Positions 45,872 through 57,800 of a stretch of DNA of 64,000 bases are shown here, in pieces. The stretch is from contig NW_017386006.1 of NCBI RefSeq assembly GCF_000237925.1, forward strand, positions 496,001 through 560,000, written 5' to 3'. The stretch comes from Schistosoma mansoni (Eukaryota > Platyhelminthes > Trematoda > Strigeidida > Schistosomatidae). The notes beneath the pieces are model-generated. The model was not told where the DNA came from, ran no database searches, and saw only the letters and a list, made by a program, of their open reading frames with translations. Made by a program: the position numbers and the translations under genes. The stretch's first letter is position 1, and every line of letters begins with the position of its first letter.

Positions 45872-48800
45872 ATGAACAAGTTTCTTCCAACATCTCAAAT
45901 TGATTGGCTTCTAATGGATAAACCAACGGTCGACCCTATTTTGTTGGGACTCGATGAACATAATGGTAATAATTTTACTTACTTAATTGTTTTAAAGATA
46001 ATGGTATGCAGGAATTAAATGAGTTGTTCTCAGATACATGTGAAGACCTCAACAGGAAAGAGCATTGTGCTACTGATTCCTTCAATCAACTCGAAGTAAG
46101 TTAGCTGAGAGTTTGTATAAGGTCGCTTTTAGGTAGACAGAGGTTCTTGTGTTTATTCGGAATGTCATGAACCCTGGGAGGCAACTTTTCGCCCTTCTGG
46201 AATAAATGTGACAACATCTGAACCACCAAAGTATAAACCCAGCATAACTTCTGGTGTCCTCAATTCATCTCAAAGTACACTCAAAGTGATGTATAATGAA
46301 CGTGACGTTTTTGGCACCATAAAATGCGACAAACCAGCTTCTTATCAGTCTTGCGAGGGGGTTGCAAAAGTTGTTGACGAACATAATGCTCTTGAATACT
46401 CCAGAAGTTCGACCCCTACAGATCCATTTATTAAGCGACGTTTGACAACTCAGGAAGTACCTGAACATTCACCTATAAGTACGGCTACCCACTGCCGTTT
46501 TAGAGATACAGGGCCTTTAAAGTCATTTGGCCCATTCCAGTCTTCTAATAAAACTCATGACTTCCTAACCTTACGCTCTAATTTCCCTAATCTTGAGGTT
46601 GCTTCTTTCGCTCCACTCACAGAGGCCTCAGTCATGTTTTCAACTCCTACAGTCATGCCTCCTGTAGATTCTTTGAATCATCGCGAAACGTCTGAAGTTG
46701 ATCCTCAACTCTTAAAAGAAACGGAAAAAATGTCTCCGAATTCCAGTCCTGTTTGTCGTCGACCTGGCCTTTCGAAGGGGTCAGGCCCTTCCTCTCCTTC
46801 TGCTGCTCACCATTGCAGTCTTTGTGGTAAGCAATATCGTCATGTTGCTTCTCTAAGGAATCATATGCGTAAGCATACATCAGGAGCGTTTACTTCAAAG
46901 CGATATAAGTGCAACCACTGTGTGTATTCAAGCCAGTACCATCGTAACGTTATCAAACACATGGAAGCAACTCATCGTGATCATGAAACACTCTCAACAA
47001 ACAACACGTCCGTTTTTCCTGAGATCTGTTCCGCCCCGTGTGATTCAGTCGCTTCTGATGACTTAGAGTCGGGTTTTATTAACTCTCGCGTTTGGATCCC
47101 ATGCACGAAAGCTGAACCGAATACCTATTGTACCATGTCTGGTACAACTGATTCCAAAGACTTCCCAATCTTCTCAAATGTTGAGCAATCCACTGGTTTT
47201 CCAGCTCCGAACCTAGGTAAATCTTAAGTGAAGTGTTTGATCTTTTAGAACCTCACATTATTTCACGTCAAATGTCATCAAATTATGACTCTAGAATGGC
47301 GAACAAGCATTATGAAAGCGATCATGTTGGTAATTTAGGGACAGTAATGAGTAAGTTGCCGTTTCATAATGCTTACTTTTAGTCCCTAATGATGTCTCTA
47401 AATCTTATCGATGTGATATTCCAGGTTGTGATCAAGCATTCCATTCTGTTAAATATCTATCAAACCATATAAAGGATTCACATCGGGATATAAAAAGATT
47501 CAAATGTCCACTTGAAGGATGCTCATTTTGTGGGCTACGTCGTATGCACCTCAAACGCCATATTACCGAGTTTCACAGTGGTAAGTCAGACATATATACT
47601 TGTCTTCAACTACATTCACATATTCTTGGTTATGATCCTTAATGTTATTAGGTTGCGTCTGTAAGTACTGACTCATGTCAGCAAGTCATATACAGCTTAG
47701 AGCTCACTATGTTATATCTAGCAATATGGTGACGTGCTGCTTGTCTGAATACTTAATATCTGTTTGTCAAAATTCAACACGAGTTAGTTTCATGGTGCGT
47801 ATGTTATTACTAGGGTATCAGTCTACGATTACGTTGTGGTATTTTGATGAAATTCATTTAAGACTTTCTATGAATCACAGTAAAACCCCATCCCTAAATC
47901 GAATGTTATATTTATGTACAGTTGTAAAGGGTAGTAACTATAAACCACTTAACCTTCAGTAAAAATAATTTGTTCTGACTTCTATATTGGCATACCTAGG
48001 AACGATAATAAGTCGATATAACTTTAATACTCTAACAAAAGTAGTCCTAGGGGATATGCTTTACTAAGTCACACCTTCATACTTAAAAAATTGTACATCT
48101 GATTCTGATTGTGAGACTAAAATGTATGGACGAACCAATGAAATTAAGGATAGCAAGTCGTGAATTCGGACGCGTTCGTCCATTCATATGGCTAAATAGC
48201 GCTTTGAGATCATATCTGATGTCCGTTCGTGATGAAAACCTTTACTTAAATTTATAACCTTAAATTTCGGCTCAAAATCTTCGTCCTAATTCTTCAAATT
48301 GATTTATAATTCTTGACATAGGTAAGTAGGTGAATTGTTTCGAGTTCACTTTAGCGTTCCTCAAAGGTCGTCTGTTAATTATAGTCTCACCACCACATTA
48401 CCTACGTTACTTCACTAAATACCTATTAAGGTTCATTTTCAGGGCTCTACGAAAAATCTGTTCAGTTCATGCAATTTTAGACTGCTAGCCTACTAAAATA
48501 TAAATAAATTTGGTAAAAACAATTCGAGAGGTTTGAGACATGATTTCAAGTGTTTCGGAGATAAACGATGAATGTATCTGGAACAGTGGTGACATCGGTG
48601 AACTTTAGTCAGGTAACTACGCTTTCCTACATCACTCACACTTATTGAATTAAGATTACTTTATCATGTGGCCAGTAACCTAAAAACCTAATCATTCAAC
48701 ACAACGTGACTGTCTGAAAACTGTTTATGTAGATTCTACCGACTTTGTTTCAAGCTCATAATCCTGGGATTTAGTTTACCCTAAAGAGTACATGCATTTC

Positions 48801-51800
48801 GAGTGGGTGACTATTCACTATAGATTTTAAGTCAGATGAATGTCTTTAAAATGTTACACACTTGGATATGTACCTTGTTGATATGTTTTTGGTTGCTTTT
48901 ATTGCTACCTGACGCAATACAACTGTATGATATGGCCCATCAACTATGCCTATAATTTTGTATTGAGCCTTGAATCATAGCTTTTATTTATTATAGTCCT
49001 ATGAATTAACATGGCATGTTGAGGCAAAGAGAGTTACTAAAATTGCCAACCTAAAGTAAAACAATGTACATAAACGTTTGTAACTTAGTGAAACCTATTT
49101 GGTCAATCTATGTTCACGTTTTTAAGCCACATTGTTCTTTAGGGTGACTATACTTGACTCAAGTATGTAATGTGAGGTTCGAACATGAAACATAGTGTTT
49201 CAGAGATGAGTGATTCAACTACTAACCAACCACTGTATTAGTTTAGTTTCAACCAACCTAGTACCTTCTCGCAGGTTAGTGTTATAGGGTTTTGAGCCGT
49301 CTACGAAATTGAAATAAATGGAGTGAGTTTTAGATTTACTTCCCAATCATGTAAAGCTGATTACCTTAAGAGCTGAGTTGTAGTTCCACATTTTTGTTGT
49401 TACTAGTTTTTCTATGTGTATATCATCCTGAAGTGTCTAGAAATTTAAATCTGTCATCTTACCTTGGTAATTGTAGCTGAATAGAATTATACCTCGAAGA
49501 CAACTATAAAGAAACTACCTGTTACCATGTCTTCAATCTCTGACATACTTAAGTTACAGCTAGTCGATCACTTACTGTCTGCTCGGTCTTCTTCGGGTAT
49601 CTTGTTACCCCGAGTTATGCTGTTTAGTCAATACTAAGTTAACTGCCTGTGTTTCCCGTGGATTTTCTAACCATCATTTGCCGTGATTCTTCTCAGTGCT
49701 CTTGTTTTTTCTCCAATTTATGATATCAAATAAAATTTCGTATTTTGACACGGAATTAAATTGATGATCCGCACTAAAAAATAAAACAAATGTTTCAGTC
49801 GAAACACTCGTCCAACTTTTGTAGAGCATTGTGTGCTCTCGAAAAAGTATTTAGTAATCTTACTATTTTCTGACACGCCATTTAATCATCACTTTTTTCA
49901 GAGGTATATGAGTCCAGAGTACGTCTCTATATTTCTGTGATGAAATCGTGAATCGTTCAGTAGTATAGCCTCATTAAGTATACTTCCCCTTTCTCATCAA
50001 AAATGTATTTTGAGGTGTCTTCAATTTTTGTAGACTACGTGCATCTTATTCGTCTTTGTGCTTACATATGTTTTCCTTTTTAGATAAAAAGCTATCACTG
50101 TACAAAATCTTGGACCAAAATCGGCTTAATCATGAGCCTTATAATTCTGTCCAACCTGTAATGATGTATGGTAGACAGGAAGGTCTCACACTCAATGTAA
50201 CAAAATTATCCGACAATCAACCATTAAAACGGAAATGTTACAATCCTCAGATGAATAATTATGTGCCTTTGGATCCTTCTTATGCTAGTGACAACTCGTA
50301 CCACGATCCTGGCTGCCGTGGGAGTGATGTATATTCTTTTCCGATGTCAGGATTTCCACATGCATCTGGGGATTGTTGTGTCTCGGAAGACACTGATAGT
50401 ATGTTATTCAACCACCCAGTCTCTAAAAGCTTCGAGCAGAAACCTCATTCATTTATCCGTATGTCAAACCAAATCAATAGACCCTTTGAAAATACATCCA
50501 ATAGTAATATGCCGTTGTTCCATAATGAACGATGTTTATCTGTGAACAAAACCCGTTCGATTAACCCTTCGGGTGATGCTCATATCCAGTCTCTATATTC
50601 TCTTCCCGTGTCAAACCAGTCAGTTCATTATTACCAACGTGATCCAAACACATTGGACAATGATATTCAGTTATCATGTGAAATTGTGAATAGCGTGTCT
50701 TTGCAGGAACAGCAGGAATTCTCACAAAATAATGTCTATTCTAATGTAAAATCACTGTCTTTTAGTCCGAATAACCCACCTACTAATCGTATGACTGAAC
50801 CTGATGTAGTGGAGCAGATTTTAGATTCGACAAATGCTCCGAATATAGTTTTGGACCAGATTCTGTGTGAACCAATTGAATCAAATAAAGATGACGAAGT
50901 TAAAGCTGAGACATCCACATTGTCTACTATAACTGTCAATACCTCTCAGATGTCTCCTTTGAATTCCAAAGTTCTATCCAATAACGTGAAAAGTTCTGTA
51001 CCTGGAGCAAATATGTCAATTAACATTGTACATACTAGCAATATGCTCTCAGAGACTGATGCATTCTTATCCGACTTACAGGAAATCCTCGAACGTGACA
51101 TGCCCATGCTGACATCTTCTACACCTAAGGGTCTTGATTCTTCAGAGGTTGTTTTAGTCACTGTCAAGGAAGCTATTTCTGAATCGAAATCTCCCACTGG
51201 AATAACTGGATGTAAGCTAACAAACACATCGTCACTACCAAGCACTGACTCTGGACATGAATGTTGGAGCAGTAGCAGCAGTTGCAGTGTTGGTCCTAAT
51301 AATGCTTCCACATGGGGTCAGCAAGAAGCTGCAACTCCTTTGAAAGTCTCTTCTCCATCTTCATCTTCATATCCATCTAATCAGCCTTCTGGAACAAATC
51401 ACTCAACTCCTAGTATTTTTGATAACCAGGTTACAGAACAAATTGTCAATGAACAATTCTCTGATCATGATTCTCGTGACCAACTGTCTGGCAGTTATCC
51501 CAATACTCTCCACTGTGCATCCATTACCGTTGATGGCATGCCAGTCACTCCTCAAATGTCGTCAGTCGTCGGATCATATCAAACGTTACCTTTGAAGTCA
51601 AATAAGAATGCTCGTATAAACAATACCAGTCAACTTCTGCATGGTCATTCATCTTATCCTCACAGTACGTTATTCGTTCCAGCTTCAGTGTAATTTTTTA
51701 TATATCTCATATATATTTCCTATATGGTCTAATATACTGTCAGTATTTTTTTCAATTCCCATTTAGTGGCTAGAATCCAAACTTACTACAAAGTATGTCT

Positions 51801-54800
51801 TCCTGAAAGTTACAGAGGTTTCTACGATTGAAAAGTTTTGCGAGTAATGTCACTGAGATTATAGGACAGTACAGAACTGCATGAAAATAGCATTTCAAAC
51901 ATACCGCAGGTAATCGATGATGATGATAACTCATTGGTGAGTTCTAGCTTAGTCGGTGGCTGTCATTATCACAAAAAATACTAACGCGTACATGGCACAT
52001 CTTTTGGATAAATTAGCGGATTTATTATTCATCCTATTTTATTAACTTAAAAAAGACAGGATTATTTGTTCGATAACAATTGCTGTTAAATGGTACTACT
52101 ATTTAAACCGAACCACACAAAGTAACATAAAAATATTCAGAATAAGAAAAAGTAATATAAGACAGCAAACGACAAACATCTATTGAAAATTTATTTGGGA
52201 ATAGTAATAACGTTTTATTACAAATAAAACTAAAACACTAAATTATAGTATAATCAATAATTATATAGATTTCAAGTTTAAACCTTTGCGATTCAACAGT
52301 TTGACCATTATACAATAAACTAGTTCTTGTGTCTAAACTCTACTACGTTTCAGACAGCTGGTCATCACGTTATCCGAGCAATACCCATTACTTCACATGA
52401 ACTCACATTCGGTTAGATCAGACTGTATACCTCTCAGAACTACATCAACATACCAGTCTTTCTCATGCGCTACTAACTGTATGACTGGTTCCTAGAGTTT
52501 ATAGTTGAATATTTCATATCTGAATCAGTCAAAAGAAACCTGTCGGCAATCCGCTTCTCGTGGTTATTCATGTGCGGATATTTGCGATCGTGTGATAATC
52601 AATACATTTGAGTCTCAGTCGACAATGTGTTCGAATCCTCTTTCTCATTCTTTCATTTACTTAGTCTAGTAGTATCACTAGCTCCCACGCAAGCCATGTA
52701 ACTCAAAGCTGAATGCATAACTTGTACTTAACAAAAGAGCATTATTTATTTTATTTCTGCAAATATAAATACAACACTGCATAATCATTATAATGGGTTG
52801 GCCAAGTGGTTATGACACTCGACTTCCAGCCACTAAGTTTAAACCCGCTCCACTTCGGTCTGGTAAACCGGGTAATGCTATTAGCTTCACACTCAGAGTG
52901 TGGCTTATACCTAACCACCTAGTGAATTTCTGGAAAATCAGATGTCTCTTAAATATAACATTTTACACCAATAATGAGTAGCACTAATCAATCTGCATTC
53001 GTCACTGGGTTGGTATCGATGAGCTCCAAGTTTGACATGATCGTTCCTCGTGTTTGAATTTAGTGATGATCAGATATAGTTGTCTGTCGGGGAAATTATG
53101 TGTGATTAACTTCATGATTTATGACCTAAAATTCCCATACTTCTCAGTGGAGAGAAGTGCAGAACATTCGGGGGAGAATAATTAAAATCATCTTAAAAGA
53201 ATATAAGCATAATATTGACAGCACGCTCACCCAATGCTTTGGATTTCAAAACACTTTTGTAGAAGATAACAACTGGAACATAAAATGTACTGTCCAAACA
53301 GTTGTCATCGTAGCACTAAAATAATGGCATAAGTATTCGTGTTGGATATATAGGGCATAATAAATGTTTATATCATTTTTAGCTCTTAATTCCCCTCTTT
53401 ACAGTTGATACTGATCTATGATGAAGACCCTTTAAATTAATCAATGCCTTCATTAACCACTTCACTAAATGCGTTTATATAATCAACGTATAAGAGAAAT
53501 ATATGTCAAATGTTAGGTCGTGTAATATCAGCTGATGTTTCGAAAAAATCATTGTGGGATTACTTACTTGCTGACGCCTGTTACCCCCAATGGAGCATAG
53601 ACCACCGACCAGCATTTTCCAACCCACTCTGTCCTGGGCCTTCCTTTCTAGTTCTATGCAGTTGTTCATTCTTCTCATATCTGTTTCCATTTCTCGGCAT
53701 AATGTGTTCTCTGGCAGTAACTCCAGAGGGGCTCCAGGCGGAGCTATTATTGTGGAATACAAGGGAATAAAGTGCAAATTTAGGAGAAAATATCAGGAGA
53801 TAAATATTTTTGAGTGGGTAGGAAATTATCGATCCTTTGAAAGGAGGACTGTGCTATTTAAAGTCAAATAAATCAATTAGATAACCAGTGCGATGGAGGT
53901 TGGGATAGTGTACGGCTTTAAGAAATAAAATATGGTAATTTAGAACATGTCACCATTACAACGGAACGAGGTTTGTAATCTGTGCGGTTTGTACCCTCAA
54001 TGCATCTGTTACATAAGTGATATTGAGAAGTCACTTGCTAGGTACCATCTTCCAACACAACTTATCATAATATTGCGGTTCACGCTGTGTTATATCTTCG
54101 GTCAGTCTATTTTATCCCTCGATCTGTTTCTTGACTTGAAACGTGGGCTGTTAAAACCTTAAACGACGTAGAGCGTAGGTGGACTGGCCATTACTATTTT
54201 CTAGGCTCATCTGTGAAAGTAAGGAACCACGTATATTTATACTTTTTGAAATCAAGCCGTATTGTTTTCTCTGAGAAATGTCACATCTTTCCTATACAAG
54301 CCAAATAGAAATCACTGTTTCTACAGGATTTTTTAAAAGTAACAGTTGGTACTTTTCAGGAAAACTTCATGTCTTACTGTAATATTGTTTTTCAGTTATC
54401 GGTAGCGATGTACATACTGTAAATGAGAAGTTAACGAGTTGGTAGCTTCCTAAAACGTCACATAAGTGCTACTTTTAAAATAGAACCGGTTTATGAGTGT
54501 CACTATTTTCATATCCTGTACAAATTACTGTTTTAGATAACCGCATTCACTATTGAGAATGGTATTTCCGAGGTAGTGGGTGATAGTAGTATTATTCATT
54601 TAGTTATTCAAGCACATAAATATTAGTACAAAGGGGCACCAGATATATATGCGCCTCATAAATCTCATTTGATTTGTGTGAGGGCTGTAATACTGCCCAG
54701 GTGCCCAGACCGAGGCAGGTGGTTTTCTTAGGGGGGCACACCCGGAGCGTTCGCTCTAAAGATCTGACCCACAAGGCAGTGGAGCATCGTGACGAGATGC

Positions 54801-57800
54801 AGCCCCACGGTATTCGGTGATCAACGATTGACTCATACTCAATTTGTCCCCTCAGGATACTGGAGCCCATGTGCACCATTGGTTTGGAATCAGGGTTTTC
54901 CAACTCCCCTAGGTGAAGTTTCCGTGTCCAATAATTCATTACACAGTTTATCCAATAGTTCTTAAAATCCTAAAGTTTAATAAGTCATCTTCCTCATTTT
55001 AGGTACTAGCTTTGTGCGAAATTCCCAATCTCCTACTTGTAATTTCGAAAATCCCCGTCTACAATATTCACATGATCATAGTGCTTCCAACCAGATTACT
55101 TCTATGTATAGATCTTCAGATGATCAGTCAGTGAATCAGCAAAGTTCTGTTCCATTTTACTCAAGTCATAATTCTTATGTGTCTAATGATTTAACGTCTA
55201 ATCAGGTAATGTTCAGTTATCAGCAAAGTGACGTTCAACAGATGTGTCAGTATTCATTTAATCCATCATCCTTACATTCAGAACCAACTTATCATTCCTC
55301 ATACGTCCAGTCAAAATATCAAAACTATAAACCTAATGAAACTGATGTACGGTTAACACTGTTCAAGAACTACCCACCTAACCCTCAGGAGCAGGCTTAC
55401 TGGCAGCCAAATCCTAAGTATCGTACAGGTATGTCAACTGCTTAAAATGTTTCTAGATATCCATTTCTAATTATCAGTAAAGAATAACAAAACTACAAAC
55501 ATTTTTATTCATTTAATAAGTTATCGGTAATTATTTCAGTTTATTGTTGAATATTACATAAACACTTACATGATATTAAGTTTAATTAACTATCGGCACT
55601 ACAACTACATCTGTTTTGGTCATGGATTTTTTCAGCGTTTTGCTTTTATGTAGCATGGAACACAGATGAAGTTTTGTTAAATTCAGTGTGTAGCGAAAAA
55701 AGAAAATTTATGGTATTACGATCATACTTGTGTCAATATTTGTCATATATTACTTGTCTCAGTGTAGTTCAATTCTCGGTTCTGTAATGCAATAAACTTT
55801 TCTCATTGTAATAATACCAGAATAATATAATGGTTTATCTCCGCTAACAGAGTAGAAACAAAATGAAACTGCAGACTAAGTAGTAACAATAGTCGACAAG
55901 GTCATCTGTTTTTCCATATGTATACTATCTGAAAACTTTTCAACTATGTGAAAGCACATCTTAATTTTATTTTTCTTTTTATTTCAAATAACCATACTAA
56001 CTGCGTGACATTTTCATTTGACCAATAGATCAGCTCCACCTTCGTTCCACTTCACTCTGTGAACTGTTTAGCCAGTATCAGTCTATTTGTTCCACATTTG
56101 GGCTTCAATATTCAATCATTAACAGTTTCGTTTTAGCAATTGAAGGGTTTTGTTTGATTGGTGAGGATTACTGAATAGAGAGTTAATGACTTTTTTTAAG
56201 ACATCAAAATAGGCACTTAATACAAGAAACTGCAGAAAAACGAGGAGAGAATCAGTGTTGAAATGGATTATAAGGATGTTTATGGCAGGGAGCGATTCGT
56301 TAACAAATGTAACCTTTAAAATTTGGGTGTGATATAAATTTATGTTAATATCGGATAGAATTTAATTTCAAAAGCATTTCTTTAGTATTTAGAGAAATAA
56401 AAGAGGATATCTGAAATGAAGAGTAGATTACGCTGCTTTACTTCAGTTCTTTCTTGGAAAATTACGAAACAAGTTAAAAACTGTAATTAAGATGGAGGCC
56501 AACTGTTACGAGGAGGTTTTCGGTGATTGATCAGATTAAAGTTTCAATCAGTGAATAGAATGCTAATCGATAGACCAACTCAATAATATTATGCAACCGA
56601 GTGATAGACACTCACAAGACTGCATTATTATACTAAACCACTGAATGGTTAGGAACCACAGACAATATCACTTAACCAGGTGAATACGTTTTCCATGCAC
56701 TAAAATAACATGCATACATACATAATATGAACATGATAAAATATCAAGCTGACGATTGAAGGAAATCAGCTTGTAGATCACTAATTCTCTCATCAATTAA
56801 GACCTGACTCTTAGACCAAATCTTTAAGCATCGTATCACCAACATTAAGCAAAACTGACAAATTGATGTAAATAATAGTCATGTATTACTTAATGTTTCC
56901 AACTTGGAAACAGGAAGAGTTTATTAAGTAAGTATTCAATTATTTTCTCATGTTTTGAGCAGTCTGTATAGTTTTCCAAAAATGAACCAATCCAATTATT
57001 AACGTATTTGTCAGAAATTTCAATCATTAAAACAAGGGACTAACGTTTTTTTTTTGAGTATCAATAAAATGTGACAATTTGCCGTTTGTCCAACTGATTC
57101 TTAAAACTTACAATCGATAGCTAGTCAGTTCTTAATACCCTCAAGAAGTACCCTTAGGTTGCGTGAACAAAGTAGACGTCAGATGATAGATGTAGATGTC
57201 AAAACTAGTGCATTGCGAAATGTGTCAAAATGTTGGTTGGGTATATGATTTCAGAGTGATAAATTGTTCGGTACTTAAATTATGTACAGAGACCGTATGC
57301 TTTTAAGTCATCGTGCTGATCATTTTCCACTAATATGATCTAGAGATTAAACGTTTGGAACGCACCTACCCTCACAAACTTCATGAGAATAACGTAGTAT
57401 TCTTAAGAGGCTACGTACTGAAATCAGTAACGTTATAGATTATTCCGAGTATTCGATGACTTCTGCAAATCAATTTATTATTCTTCATTTTTCCTTGTAT
57501 GAATTGTCCGGCAATCCGTTCTTACAAATTTGCTTACTTTTTGAACAATTTTCGAGGCTATTCTGTTATTCTAGATAACTTGACAGATGATCAAGTTGTC
57601 AAAAGCTATATTATTTCATGAGGAAGAATTTCAGCTCAGTTATGAATGCTTTTGGTGACATATTGTTCTCTAAGCTAAATGACTGGACACTTTTGTTGAT
57701 ACTGTCAAAGGATAATAGAAACCATGAGAGCTGATGAATCAGTAAGAAGTCATTTAAACAGGAAAAATACCTGGGCAGGACAGTACACACATTTCCTTAG

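Larger units (their letters stand above)
51665..55002 (+). other. Intron 6 of the zinc-finger gene
   Basis: 3338 bases. It holds a tRNA-like repeat (52790-52960), a deleted RTE element (53520-53910), the duplicated segment (to 54148) and a SINE-like fragment (54600-54930), listed separately. The remainder has no recognised feature. Confidence 0.8.

Noticed and set aside
50946-51311. A 121-codon minus-strand frame
   Set aside because: Antisense of exon 6 of the zinc-finger gene.
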